From assembly GCF_000719135.1 (NCBI RefSeq), contig NZ_JOEK01000002.1, forward strand, positions 496,001 to 560,000: a stretch of 64,000 nucleotides of DNA, given 5' to 3'. Shown in pieces: positions 9,977-18,772 of this stretch; within the stretch, counting starts at the first letter, position 1, and each line of letters opens with the position of its first letter. Under the pieces are notes generated by a model. The model saw nothing but the letters and a program-made list of their open reading frames with translations. It was not told the origin of the DNA and did not search any database. A program made the translations under genes and the position numbers. Source of the stretch: Streptomyces avicenniae (GTDB lineage Bacteria > Actinomycetota > Actinomycetes > Streptomycetales > Streptomycetaceae).

Positions 9977-10878
9977 CGGAGAGCCCTTCCGAGTCCACGG
10001 CGGGCCAGTGCTGCCACCGTACGCCTCAAGTGGAGCAGCGCGGGGGAAAGTTGCGGAGTTTCCCCGCCGTCCGCCGGTGGTTCCGGGTCCGGGATGCAGG
10101 CCATGCCGACGTACGTGCCGAACGCGTCGAGCGCCTCGGGCGTCAGGCCGCGTTCGCCGTCCCAGTCCACGAGGGACGCGACCCACCGTTCGGCGTCCAG
10201 GGGCCGCAGCGGCATGGGGGCGACGGCGCCGACGGCGCAGCGCACCTCCCGGTGCATCGGGTCGAGGACGACGGCGACGGACGCGGTGGCGCGTGCGGGC
10301 CCCGTGCGCGCGGTGGCGCGCAGGTACGTCTGGGGCGCGTGCAGCAGCGGGACGCGGACGTGCGCGACGAGTTCGCCCGGCCGCAGCCGGTCGCGGCCCG
10401 CGAGGAGGTTGCCGACGGGGATCTGCCGCCCGTCGCCGTCCGGGCCCGCGACGAGCAGCGTCGCGTCGAGCGCGGCGAGGACGGGGAGGGTGTCGCCCGA
10501 GGGCGCCGCGGTGATGATGTTGCCGCCGAGGGTGCCCGCGTTGCGTACCTGCGGGGGCCCGGCCGCCCGTGAGGCGGCGGCGAGGGCGGGGATGAGGGCG
10601 GCGAAGTCGGGGCGGCTCATCCGCGCGTGGGTGAGGCAGGCGCCCAGCAGGGCGTGCCCGTCCTGGTAGGCCCAGCCGCGCAGTTCGGCGAGTCTGCCGA
10701 GGCCGACGAGGGCGGCGGGACGCAGCAGCCCGGCGTTCACGCTCGCCATCAGGTCGGTGCCCCCGGCGACCGGCACGGCGGCCGGGATCTCGGCGAGCGC
10801 GGCGACGGCGTCGTCCAGCGTGGACGGGAGCGCGACGAGCCGCGCGGAGTCGGGTGCGTGCGGTGCGTGCGTGCTCAA
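9973..10878 (-). CDS. FAD-binding subunit of molybdenum hydroxylase
   Basis: This 301-residue protein belongs to the CoxM/XdhC-like flavoprotein family. Two FAD-binding signatures are visible: PVAGGTDLMASVNAG and the block RNAGTLGGNIITAAPSGD, followed by a C-terminal CO dehydrogenase flavoprotein-like domain (YLRATARTGPARATASVAVVLD). It is the first gene of the three-gene operon and should transfer electrons from the Fe-S subunit to an acceptor. The TTG at 10878 is chosen because AAAGGGG lies upstream and the following residues (STHAPHAPDSARLVALPST) match the usual beginning of the family. The 288 bases upstream to DUF3039 presumably hold the operon promoter; no element stands out. Confidence 0.88.
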
Positions 10879-11166
10879 TCCTGCTGCCCCTTTCCGGTGT
10901 CCCGGCGCCCAGCCGTACGGTACGTCCTCGGGGCCCGGACGTGGCAACTCTGGCACAGATCCGAGCGCGGTCCACGCGGGGGTTGGGCGGGCCACGGCTC
11001 ACCCGATCGGGGCATGCGCGGAGCAGCGGTGACGGGTGGGGCGGCGCGGGCACGCCGGACGGCGCGGGCGCCGGGCACGACGGCGCGGCGGGCCAGGCGG
11101 GACGTACCGGCGGGACGTCTCACCTGACCGTGCGGAACGGGAGCGGGCGCGGCGGGCGCGTGGCGG

Positions 11167-11466
11167 CTACTTGCCGCCGCCGCCCTTGCCGCCCTTCCCG
11201 TCCTTGCCACCGCCGAACGAGCCCATCGACTCGTAGATCTCCTTGCACATGGGACAGACCGGGTACTTCTTCGGGTCGCGCCCCGGGACCCAGACCTTGC
11301 CGCAGAGCGCGACGACGGGGGTGCCGTCGAGCGCGCTCGCCATGATCTTGTCCTTCTGGACGTAGTGGGCGAAGCGCTCGTGGTCGCCGTCGCCGTGGGT
11401 CGTCTGCGGGACGGGCTCGACGAGCGTGCCGGTGCCCGCTCCGCGTTCGGGCTCAAGAGTGCTCAT
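11167..11466 (-). CDS. DUF3039-family small protein
   Basis: This 99-residue protein contains the conserved segment HYVQKDKIMASALDGTPVVALCGKVWVPGRD (key residues ALCGK and W) and the paired cysteines in PVCPMCKEIYESM. Together these give four-cysteine-like metal-binding spacing typical of DUF3039 proteins of actinomycetes. The C-terminus is a Gly/Lys tail of about 20 residues (GGGKDGKGGKGGGGK). The function of the family is unknown. It starts at ATG 11466, 11 bases after the stop of the YqgE gene on the same strand, so the two are probably co-transcribed. Confidence 0.85.
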   Translation of the reverse strand: MSTLEPERGAGTGTLVEPVPQTTHGDGDHERFAHYVQKDKIMASALDGTPVVALCGKVWVPGRDPKKYPVCPMCKEIYESMGSFGGGKDGKGGKGGGGK

Positions 11467-11477
11467 GGACCCCAAGC

Positions 11478-12035
11478 CTAATTCAGCGACGGGTCCTCCG
11501 GGTATGTGGCGAGCAGGGCCAGCGAACCGCGCTGCCGCCGCAGGACCGCGCGCCACAGGCCCTCGGGGCGGGGCACGGAGACGTCGCCCGGCTCGGAGTC
11601 CACGACGTACCAGGCACCCTCGTCCAGCTCCCGTTCCAGCTGCGCCGGGCCCCAGCCCGCGTAACCGGCGAAGATGCGCAGGCTGCCCAGCTCGGCGGCG
11701 AGCACCTCGGGCGGCGCGTCGAGGTCCACCAGGCCGATGGAGCCGTGCACGCGGCGCCAGCCCAGCGGCCCCTGCCCCGGCACGACGGCCAGCGCGAGCG
11801 CCGCGTCCAGCGCGACGGGGCCGCCCTGGAAGACGACCCCCGGCTCGCCCGCGAGCCCGGCCCACGCCTCCAGGACCTCGGACACGCCGACGGGCGTGGG
11901 GCGGTTCAGGACCACTCCGAGGGCCCCCTCCCGGTCGTGGTCGAGCAGGAGCACGACGGAACGGTCGAAGTTCGGGTCGGACAGTGCCGGGGTGGCCACC
12001 AGCAGCCGCCCGGTGAGGGAGGACTCCTCGGTCAT
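11478..12035 (-). CDS. YqgE/AlgH family protein
   Basis: The 185-residue length is the usual one for YqgE/AlgH proteins. Family landmarks are the N-terminal LTGRLLVATPALSDPNFDRSVVLLLDHD (key residues RLLVATP and F.RSVV), GVVLNRP, VFQGGPV and RIFAGYAGWGPAQLERE. The fold is known structurally but the biochemical function is not; some Gram-negative members affect alginate regulation. The ATG at 12035 is preferred to the upstream start at 12107, whose extra residues are Gly/Arg/Pro-rich and unlike the family. It lies divergently from murA across about 165 bases. Confidence 0.9.
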   Translation of the reverse strand: MTEESSLTGRLLVATPALSDPNFDRSVVLLLDHDREGALGVVLNRPTPVGVSEVLEAWAGLAGEPGVVFQGGPVALDAALALAVVPGQGPLGWRRVHGSIGLVDLDAPPEVLAAELGSLRIFAGYAGWGPAQLERELDEGAWYVVDSEPGDVSVPRPEGLWRAVLRRQRGSLALLATYPEDPSLN

Positions 12036-12199
12036 GGGGCCATGATTCCGCATCCGGGGGGTAGAGGGGAGGCCCGGCCTCGCGGCCCCGCCCCCCTGGG
12101 CGGTCATACCATGACGGGTTCAAGGCCACTACCATTTCGCAACGGATCACCGTTCCGAGTACGCGGGGCCCCCGCATCCACCCAGAGATCGTGAGTTCG

Positions 12200-13519
12200 A
12201 TGACCGACGACGTACTGCTTGTCCACGGCGGCACCCCGATCGAGGGGGAGATCAGGGTCCGCGGGGCGAAGAACCTGGTTCCCAAGGCGATGGTGGCGGC
12301 CCTGCTGGGGAGCGGCCCGAGCCGGCTGCGCAACGTGCCGGACATCCGCGACGTACGGGTCGTGCGCGGCCTGCTCCAGCTGCACGGCGTGACCGTCCGC
12401 AGCGGCGACGAGCCGGGCGAGCTGATCCTGGACCCCTCGCACGTCGAGAGCGCGAACGTCGCGGACATCGACGCGCACGCGGGCTCGTCCCGTATCCCGA
12501 TCCTCTTCTGCGGCCCGCTGCTGCACCGCCTCGGCCACGCGTTCATCCCCGGCCTCGGCGGCTGCGACATCGGCGGCAGGCCGGTGGACTTCCACTTCGA
12601 CGTGCTGCGCAAGTTCGGCGCGACGATCGACAAACGCGAGGACGGGCAGTACCTGGAGGCCCCGCAGCGGCTGCGCGGCTGCAAGATCCGGCTGCCGTAC
12701 CCGTCGGTGGGCTCCACCGAGCAGGTGCTGCTGACGGCCGTGCTCGCCGAGGGCGTCACCGAGCTGTCGAACGCGGCGGTCGAGCCGGAGATCGAGGACC
12801 TGATCTGCGTGCTCCAGAAGATGGGCGCGATCATCTCGCTGGACACCGACCGGACGATCCGCATCACCGGCGTTGACCGCCTCGGCGGCTACACGCACCG
12901 CGCCCTGCCCGACCGCTTGGAGGCCGCCTCGTGGGCGAGCGCCGCCCTCGCCACGAAGGGCAGCGTCTACGTCAAGGGCGCGCAGCAGCGCGAGATGATG
13001 ACGTTCCTGAACGTCTACCGGAAGGTCGGCGGCGCCTTCGAGATCGACGACGCGGGCATCCGCTTCTGGCACCCGGGCGGCCCGCTGAACGCGATCGCGC
13101 TGGAGACGGACGTGCACCCCGGCTTCCAGACCGACTGGCAGCAGCCCCTCGTCGTCGCGCTGACGCAGGCGTCGGGCCTGTCGATCGTGCACGAGACGGT
13201 GTACGAGTCGCGGCTCGGCTTCACCAGCGCGCTGAACCAGATGGGGGCGCACATCCAGGTCTACCGCGAGTGCCTGGGCGGCACGCCCTGCCGCTTCGGC
13301 CAGCGGAACTTCCTGCACTCGGCCGTCATCTCGGGGCCGACGACGCTCCAGGGCGCCGATCTCGTCATCCCCGACCTGCGCGGCGGCTTCTCGTACCTGA
13401 TCGCGGCCCTCGCGGCGCAGGGGACGTCCCATGTGCACGGCATCGGGCTGATCAACCGGGGCTACGAGAACTTCGTCAACAAGCTGGAGGACCTCGGCGC
13501 CAAGGTGGAGCGCGCTTGA
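12200..13519 (+). CDS. murA: UDP-N-acetylglucosamine 1-carboxyvinyltransferase (MurA)
   Basis: This 439-residue enzyme transfers enolpyruvate from phosphoenolpyruvate to UDP-GlcNAc, the first committed step of peptidoglycan synthesis in the cytoplasm. The N-terminal substrate motif GAKNLVPKAMVAALL is present (GAKN usual). The catalytic loop reads IPGLGGCDIGGRPVDFH, keeping the Cys that fosfomycin alkylates. Both halves of the inside-out barrel are present, as is the late block PDLRGGFSYLIAALAA. ATG 12200 is used; a GTG three codons upstream is also possible. A strong hairpin follows the stop, so transcription probably ends there. Confidence 0.96.
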   Translation: MTDDVLLVHGGTPIEGEIRVRGAKNLVPKAMVAALLGSGPSRLRNVPDIRDVRVVRGLLQLHGVTVRSGDEPGELILDPSHVESANVADIDAHAGSSRIPILFCGPLLHRLGHAFIPGLGGCDIGGRPVDFHFDVLRKFGATIDKREDGQYLEAPQRLRGCKIRLPYPSVGSTEQVLLTAVLAEGVTELSNAAVEPEIEDLICVLQKMGAIISLDTDRTIRITGVDRLGGYTHRALPDRLEAASWASAALATKGSVYVKGAQQREMMTFLNVYRKVGGAFEIDDAGIRFWHPGGPLNAIALETDVHPGFQTDWQQPLVVALTQASGLSIVHETVYESRLGFTSALNQMGAHIQVYRECLGGTPCRFGQRNFLHSAVISGPTTLQGADLVIPDLRGGFSYLIAALAAQGTSHVHGIGLINRGYENFVNKLEDLGAKVERA

Positions 13520-13525
13520 CGCCAC

Positions 13526-13568
13526 CGCCGCCGCTCCCCTCCGGCGGGTGCCGGAGGGAGCGGCGGCG
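13526..13568 (+). terminator. Terminator after murA
   Basis: A stem of about 19 bp (arms 13526-13545 and 13550-13568, one bulged C, loop GGGT) lies six bases after the murA stop codon. It is GC-rich and lacks a U tract, as is common for actinomycete terminators. Confidence 0.75.
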
Positions 13569-13596
13569 CGGGTGAAGAACGTGACGGACATGACGA

Positions 13597-13627
13597 AGGG
13601 GTGACCCCCTGCGGGAGGGTCACCCCT
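13597..13627 (-). terminator. Terminator after the HU gene
   Basis: AGGGGTGACCC and GGGTCACCCCT form a perfect 11-bp stem with a nine-base loop, 28 bases beyond the HU stop codon on the minus strand. Together with the neighbouring hairpin it separates the convergent murA and HU genes. Confidence 0.7.
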
Positions 13628-13655
13628 GCGGCGCGTTCACCGCGTCGTCACGTCG

Positions 13656-13937
13656 TCACTGGCCCTTGGCGGCTTCCTTCAGCTTCGAACCGGCCGAGAC
13701 CTTCACGCTGTATCCGGCGGGGATGTTGATCGGCTCGCCGGTCTGCGGGTTACGGGCGGTGCGAGCGGCACGGTGGGTGCGCTCGAAGGTCAGGAAGCCG
13801 GGAATGGTGACCTTCTGGTCGCCCTTGGCGACGACCTCCCCGACGGTCTCGGCCAGGGCCGCCAGCACGGCGTCGGCGTCCTTCCGAGTCACCTCGGCGC
13901 GCTCCGACAGAGCGGCCACCAGCTCACTGCGGTTCAT
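13656..13937 (-). CDS. hup: HU-family nucleoid protein
   Basis: This 93-residue protein is a standard-length HU. It starts MNRSELVAALSERAEVTRKDA, has the dimerisation helices, the core GFLTFERTHRAARTARNPQTGE with the conserved RNP.TGE at the base of the DNA-binding arm, and ends INIPAGYSVKVSAGSKLKEA. It lacks the Lys/Ala-rich C-terminal tail of the other Streptomyces HU (HupS), so it corresponds to the short, vegetative HupA type. GGGAG precedes the ATG by about nine bases. It binds DNA without sequence preference and compacts the nucleoid. Confidence 0.96.
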   Translation of the reverse strand: MNRSELVAALSERAEVTRKDADAVLAALAETVGEVVAKGDQKVTIPGFLTFERTHRAARTARNPQTGEPINIPAGYSVKVSAGSKLKEAAKGQ

Positions 13938-14286
13938 ATTACGTACTCCCGTGTTCAACTTGCCGATGAGGCGTGAGATCGAAGCCGATGCTGCCAGGAC
14001 CCACTGACAGTTCCCGGTGCCGGGTCTGTCGCGCTGGTTCCCTCGCGCCCGGACGCATCCTGCCCCTCCGAGTGGCGCGAAGGCCAATCCGCGCCCGGGG
14101 GGTCACACGGAGAGCGTCCACGCCACGCCGCGGTGACGGTCCCCGAGGCCGTTCGCCTCCGAGCCACCCTACGGGGCCGCCGCGCGGCCCGGGGAACCGA
14201 CTCGCCGCCGGATGGCCCACACGACACGCGGGCCCCGCGCGGGCGTCACCGTGCGCGGGCGCCCGCGCGCGTCCGGTCGGCGGGGG
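13938..14286. other. Intergenic region carrying the HU promoter
   Basis: No supported open reading frame is visible between HU and the malic enzyme gene. It should hold the HU promoter, which must fire toward lower coordinates, and the end of the malic enzyme transcript. I cannot assign a convincing -35/-10 pair or terminator. Confidence 0.5.
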
Positions 14287-15729
14287 TCACTCCTCGGCGG
14301 GGCCGGGGAGGGGCGCGGGGGCGGTGTCCGCGTGCTGGGCGGCCTGCCGGACGGCCCCGGCGACGGCGCCCGAGACCCGCTCGTTGAAGACGCTCGGCAC
14401 GATGTAGTTCGCGTTGAGTTCGCCTTCGCCGACGACGTCGGCGAGCGCGCGGGCGGCGGCCAGCATCATGTCGATGCTCACGGTCCGCGACTGGGCGTCC
14501 AGCAGGCCCCGGAAGACACCGGGGAAGACCAGCACGTTGTTGATCTGGTTGGGGAAGTCGGAGCGTCCCGTGGCGACGACGGCGGCGGTCTGCCGGGCGA
14601 TCGCCGGGTCGATCTCCGGGTCAGGATTCGCGAGTGCGAACACAATGGCGTTGTCCGCCATCGCGGCGACGTCCGCGGCGTCCAGCACGTCGGGCGCGGA
14701 GACGCCGATGAAGACGTCCGCGCCGACGACCGCCTCGCGCAGCGTCCCGGTGACGCCCTCGGGGTTGGTGTTGTCGGCGATCCAGCGCAGCGGCGAGTCG
14801 CGCTCCGCGTCCACCAGGTCCTCGCGCCCGGCGTGGACGACGCCGTGGATGTCGGCGACGACGGCGTGTCGCACGCCCGCCTCAAGCAGCAGCTTCAGGA
14901 TGGCGGTCCCGGCGGCGCCCGCACCGGACATGACGACGCGCACGTCGCCGAGCCGCTTGTCCACGACGCGCAGCGCGTTGTGGAGCGCGGCGAGGACGAC
15001 GATGGCCGTGCCGTGCTGGTCGTCGTGGAAGACGGGGATGTCCAGGGCCTCGCGCAGTCTGGCCTCGATCTCGAAGCAGCGGGGCGCGGAGATGTCCTCC
15101 AGGTTGATCCCGGCGAAGCCGGGGGCGATCGCCTTGACGATGGCGACGATCTCGTCCGTGTCCTGCGTGTCCAGGCACAGCGGCCAGGCGTCGATGCCAG
15201 CGAACCGCTTGAACAGGGCCGCCTTGCCCTCCATCACCGGCAGCGCGGCGTGCGGGCCGATGTTGCCGAGGCCGAGGACCGCCGAGCCGTCGGTGACGAC
15301 GGCGACGCTGTTGCGCTTGATCGTGAGGCGGCGGGCGTCCTCGGGGTGCGCGGCGATCTGCGTGCACACGCGGGCCACGCCCGGCGTGTAGATCATGGAG
15401 AGATCGTCACGATTGCGAATGGGATGTTTGGACGACATCTCGATCTTGCCACCGAGGTGCATCAGGAAGGTACGGTCGGACACCTTGCCCAGGGCCACGC
15501 CCTCGATGGTCCGCAGCTTCTGCACGATCTCGTCCGCGTGCGCGGTCGAGGTGGCGGCGATGGTGACGTCGATCCGGAGCTTCTCGTGCCCCGAGGCGGT
15601 GACGTCGAGACCGGTGACCGATCCGCCGGAGGACTCGACCACGGTGGTGAGCTGACTGACCGCCGTACCGCTGGCCGGTACCTCAAGCCGGACGGTCATC
15701 GAGTACGAGACACTGGGCGCCGTTGCCAT
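14287..15729 (-). CDS. NAD-dependent malic enzyme with N-terminal ACT domain
   Basis: This 480-residue protein oxidatively decarboxylates malate to pyruvate. Residues 1-80 or so form an ACT-like regulatory domain (MTVRLEVPASGTAVSQLTTV). The malic enzyme core follows: SMIYTPGVARVC, then KRNSVAVVTDGSAVLGLGNIG, the metal/substrate segment FHDDQHGTAIVVLAALHNAL, and the Rossmann motif VVMSGAGAAGTAILKLLLEAG. FPNQINNVLVFPGVFRGLLD closes the active site. The short size matches bacterial malic enzymes without a phosphotransacetylase domain. The start at 15729 has GAAGGA upstream. The ACT domain implies control by a small ligand, perhaps an amino acid; this is inference. Confidence 0.93.
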   Translation of the reverse strand: MATAPSVSYSMTVRLEVPASGTAVSQLTTVVESSGGSVTGLDVTASGHEKLRIDVTIAATSTAHADEIVQKLRTIEGVALGKVSDRTFLMHLGGKIEMSSKHPIRNRDDLSMIYTPGVARVCTQIAAHPEDARRLTIKRNSVAVVTDGSAVLGLGNIGPHAALPVMEGKAALFKRFAGIDAWPLCLDTQDTDEIVAIVKAIAPGFAGINLEDISAPRCFEIEARLREALDIPVFHDDQHGTAIVVLAALHNALRVVDKRLGDVRVVMSGAGAAGTAILKLLLEAGVRHAVVADIHGVVHAGREDLVDAERDSPLRWIADNTNPEGVTGTLREAVVGADVFIGVSAPDVLDAADVAAMADNAIVFALANPDPEIDPAIARQTAAVVATGRSDFPNQINNVLVFPGVFRGLLDAQSRTVSIDMMLAAARALADVVGEGELNANYIVPSVFNERVSGAVAGAVRQAAQHADTAPAPLPGPAEE

Positions 15730-16105
15730 GGCCGATAACTTCCTTCGCTTTCCAGAAAACGCCCCCCGAAAACCTTGTCACCATACGAGAGATACGCCCG
15801 GACGGGAAAGCCAGGGTGCCGGGACGACCACAGGAGGGTGGATAAGCGGAGGAATCGGGCGGCGGGCGGTGTCCGGCGCGGGACGACCGGCCCCGTGCCG
15901 GATTCCGGGAGTTTTCCCGTTGTCCCGATGGCACAGCCGCCTCAGCGGTTAGCCTGGTGAGCCCTGTCACCGAACTCCCTTACGAGACACGGGTGTTCAT
16001 GATCCGGAGGAGGGGCGAGGTGACGGTGGCACGGTGCGGGCGGTCGGCCGGTGATCCCACGGCCAGGCCACACGCGGACGTCCGGCCGGGCCGGACCGGC
16101 GCGCC
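15730..16105. other. Divergent promoter region with a possible short leader ORF
   Basis: This region lies between the divergent malic enzyme and DUF418-like genes. A short frame, starting at ATG 15999 (36 codons) or GTG 16020 (29 codons), ends in a TGA that overlaps the ATG of the downstream gene (ATGA at 16106-16109). The GTG start follows GGAGGAGG. It may be a translationally coupled leader peptide. Nothing else in the region is supported. Confidence 0.3.
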
Positions 16106-17341
16106 ATGACCGGGGACCGCGACACGACCCGGGACCTGGAGACGGCCTCGGCCTCACCCGGCGGGCGCCCCCGCGCGGCGCCGTCCACCGCCCGGCTCGT
16201 CGGGCTCGACCTGGCACGTGGCGTCGCGCTGTTCGGGATGTACACCGCGCACCTCGCGCCCGACCCCGCCCACGGCGGGTCCGCCGCCTTCTTCTCCGAG
16301 CTGTCCCGTGGCCGCTCCTCCGCGCTGTTCGCGGTGCTGGCGGGCGTGACCCTGATCATCCTCGCCGGTCGGCCCACCCCGAGGACCGGTCACGCGGGCG
16401 TCAGGGCCGCCGTCGGCGTCGCGATCAGGGCCGGGGTGCTGATCGTGCTCGGCACGCTCCTGACGCGGATGGACACGCCGATCGCCGTGATCCTCCCCTA
16501 CTACGGGCTCTGTCTCCTGCTGGCGCTGCCCTTCTCCCGGATGTCGGCCCGCGTGCTCGCGCCGCTCGCCGTGGGCGCGGCCCTGGTGGGCCCCCAACTC
16601 CTCTACGTGCTGCGCGACCTGGCGTACGCCGAGACCGGCGGGTACGCCGACTGGGTGATCGCCGTCAACGCCCTCGACCCGATCAGCCGGGCGGACGGCG
16701 ACGGCCTGGTCGATCTTCTGATCACCGGCAACTACCCCGTGCCCGCCTGGCTGCCGTACCTCCTCGCCGGGATGGTGCTGGGGCGGCTCGACCTGGCCTC
16801 GGCGGCGGTGCGCGCGCGGCTCCTGGTGCTGGGGCCCGCGCTCGCCGCGCTGGGCTACGGCGGCTCGTGGCTGGCGTTCCGCCTCTTCCCGTCGGCCGCG
16901 CGGACGATCGGTGCCCCGAGCGCCTGGTGGTCGGAGGCGGAGTTCACCGTGCCGGGTGACGGTCCCGCATGGCTGCTGGTCGGCGCGCCGCACACCGAGA
17001 CGACGTTCGCGACGGTCGGCAACACCGGGGTCGCGGTCCTCGTGATCGCCGCCGCGCTGACGGTGCTCGCCCACCGGCCGTCCGCATCGCGGCTGGCCGC
17101 GCCGCTGATCGCGGTGGGCGCCATGTCACTGACCGCGTACACGGGCCACCTGGTGGCCATCGAGCTGCTGGGCATGGACGACCGGCTGGACCGCCGGCTC
17201 CCCGTGCTGTTCGCCTTCATCGCCGTCGCGGCGGTCGTGGCGCTCGTGTGGCGGCGCTTCTTCCGGCGCGGCCCACTGGAGTACGGCATGCACGTCCTGA
17301 CCGGCCTGTCGCGCTACAGCGTGCCGCCGTGGGGGCGATGA
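16106..17341 (+). CDS. DUF418/heparan-acetyltransferase-like polytopic membrane protein
   Basis: This 411-residue protein has about ten hydrophobic helices. The N-terminal signature RLVGLDLARGVALFGMYTAHL, with the LDxARG motif in the first helix, marks the DUF1624/DUF418 superfamily, which includes heparan-alpha-glucosaminide N-acetyltransferase-like proteins. The C-terminal half (MSLTAYTGHLVAIELLG and later VVALVWRRFFRRGPLEY) matches DUF418 proteins, where LTxYxxH is common. A role in acylating an envelope glycan is plausible but not shown. Its ATG overlaps the stop of a possible leader ORF. It is the last core gene before the accessory island. Confidence 0.82.
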   Translation: MTGDRDTTRDLETASASPGGRPRAAPSTARLVGLDLARGVALFGMYTAHLAPDPAHGGSAAFFSELSRGRSSALFAVLAGVTLIILAGRPTPRTGHAGVRAAVGVAIRAGVLIVLGTLLTRMDTPIAVILPYYGLCLLLALPFSRMSARVLAPLAVGAALVGPQLLYVLRDLAYAETGGYADWVIAVNALDPISRADGDGLVDLLITGNYPVPAWLPYLLAGMVLGRLDLASAAVRARLLVLGPALAALGYGGSWLAFRLFPSAARTIGAPSAWWSEAEFTVPGDGPAWLLVGAPHTETTFATVGNTGVAVLVIAAALTVLAHRPSASRLAAPLIAVGAMSLTAYTGHLVAIELLGMDDRLDRRLPVLFAFIAVAAVVALVWRRFFRRGPLEYGMHVLTGLSRYSVPPWGR

Positions 17342-17995
17342 CGACGGGACAGCCGTCGCGGAGGAACCGGGAGAATTGAGGACGTCGGCCCGCCAGCTCG
17401 CCTCGCGGCAAGGGGTCGCTCAAAGCGACTATGGTTGGGCCCGGGGGCATGGAATCGGGCCGACGCCACTTCCAGGCTACCGCACTCAGCGCGAGGGTCA
17501 ACCGGCCACAAGCCGCAGGTCAGGGCGTTGACACCGGGTGTCCGGCCGTCACCGCGCGTCCCCACGCCGGACGCTGAACCGTCAACACACCGTTCCCCTG
17601 ACGCCGCCTCCGGATGCTCCCCCCCGGCCCCTCCCGGGCTCAGGCTGGCGCCCGGTGGTCCGACGGCATGTCCTGCGCGGGCGCCGCGTGGGAAGCGTGG
17701 CCCAGGCGCAGGTACCGGCAACGGGCGGACACGCGGCTGCGTGGCCCCATGCGCCGAGACGCTTCTCCACCAGCTCACGGACCCCGGCGAGGGACGACAC
17801 TCGCCGCTTGTCGCACACGGCGGCGAGGCGGCGATGGGCGTGGGCGGCGTGCATGTCGTGGACGGTGACCTCGAAGGCGGTCTGTGTCCGGCGCAGCGCG
17901 AGATGGATCATCTGACCGGCCCCGGTGAACCGGCAGGCGTGGATGGGAGGTTCGGCCGCGACCCCAGCCTTCCGCCGCCTCCGGAAGGTGGACGC
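17342..17995. other. Left edge of accessory island, no intact gene
   Basis: About 650 bases have no convincing complete gene. A coding-like minus-strand stretch is listed separately. A TTGACA hexamer occurs near 17528 without a clear partner. I see no tRNA, attachment-site duplication or transposase here. The region looks like eroded sequence at the boundary between core genes and the toxin island. Confidence 0.4.
17582..17911 (-). pseudogene. Coding-like remnant, unknown family
   Basis: The stretch from 17911 back to about 17740 reads MIHLALRRTQTAFEVTVHDM and continues with RRVSSLAGVRELVEKRLGAW. Its codons have consistent G/C third positions, so it looks like genuine former coding sequence. 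The remainder down to the stop at 17582 degrades into Arg/Pro-rich translation unlike a protein. I do not recognise the family and treat it as a gene fragment. Confidence 0.25.
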
Positions 17996-18408
17996 GAGTA
18001 CAAACGCGGCAGCCAGTACCCTTCCGACTACTGGACGAGCACCCATGACCACCTGACCGCCCACCACACGGACGAAGGAGTCGCCGCAGGCCGCGCTCCA
18101 GTCGTTGCCGACGGCCGTCGCATACCCCGAGATCAATTGAAACCTGGCGCGACGGCTCGGGAAACGTGATCCGGGAAGCGACCGCGGACAACGCGAGGTC
18201 ATTCAGCCGGACGGTGACCTACGAACACCTGGACCCCGTGGTGGAGCACTGGAACAACACAGGAAGGTTCTCCGACCGCGAGACCCGGAGAACCTTCTAC
18301 AACAACACGGACCGCCTTGAACCGGGGGAGTTGCGCCAGAATTCGGCTGGGGGCGGCAGGATGACAGCCGAGTACATCCAGGAGACCGGTCCAGGGTACT
18401 CATGTTGA
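17996..18408 (+). pseudogene. Frameshifted polymorphic-toxin C-terminal domain
   Basis: In frame 2 the translation HTDEGVAAGRAPVVADGRRI followed by PRDQL ends near 18136. It continues in frame 1 as WRDGSGNVIREATADNARSF, then TYEHLDPVVEHWNNTGRFSD, RRTFYNNTDRL and ETGPGYSC, stopping at 18408. One indel near 18137-18142 restores a single reading frame. The pattern of YEH, PVV.HWN, DR.TRR.FYN and a later N-S resembles a His-Me-finger/HNH-like nuclease tip of RHS or WXG toxins; this family assignment is inference. No toxin body is attached upstream, so it is an orphaned, broken tip. A strong-site ORF begins 14 bases later, in the position of an immunity gene. Confidence 0.55.
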
Positions 18409-18421
18409 CCGAGGAGATCTC

Positions 18422-18772
18422 ATGAACATCCGGGAGGTGGTCACCGGATTCCACGGCGCGGTGGAACTCGACGGCCTCGAAGACGCCTGGCACTGGTCGC
18501 CCGTGCGGGGTATCGATTTCGCCGGTGGCCTCTCCGCCGATGGGCTCAGGCTCCTCCAGACGAGCAGTCGTGGCTCCTACCGGCAGGATCTCGCGCTGGC
18601 GACGCTGCGGTTCGCCCGCGAGCGGGAGGAGGAGAGGAGGAGATGTCCGCCCGGAATCGACATCTCGGGTCCGCCGAGGGATTCACGGCACCGGACGGGA
18701 CACCGTTCGACACGGTGGCCGCTGCGGCACCGGCGGTGCACCGCTTCTATCACGTCGAACTGCCTGAGCTGA
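18422..18772 (+). CDS. Hypothetical protein, candidate immunity gene of the toxin relic
   Basis: This frame of 116 residues starts at ATG 18422 after a strong GAGGAG site five bases upstream. Its first 70 or so residues (MNIREVVTGFHGAVELDGLE, then HWSPVRGIDFAGG) look like a real protein. The last 40 become Arg/Ser/Thr-rich where the next gene begins in another frame, so it may be frameshifted or may simply overlap. Its place directly after a toxin C-terminus is that of a cognate immunity gene. No family recognised. Confidence 0.5.
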   Translation: MNIREVVTGFHGAVELDGLEDAWHWSPVRGIDFAGGLSADGLRLLQTSSRGSYRQDLALATLRFAREREEERRRCPPGIDISGPPRDSRHRTGHRSTRWPLRHRRCTASITSNCLS

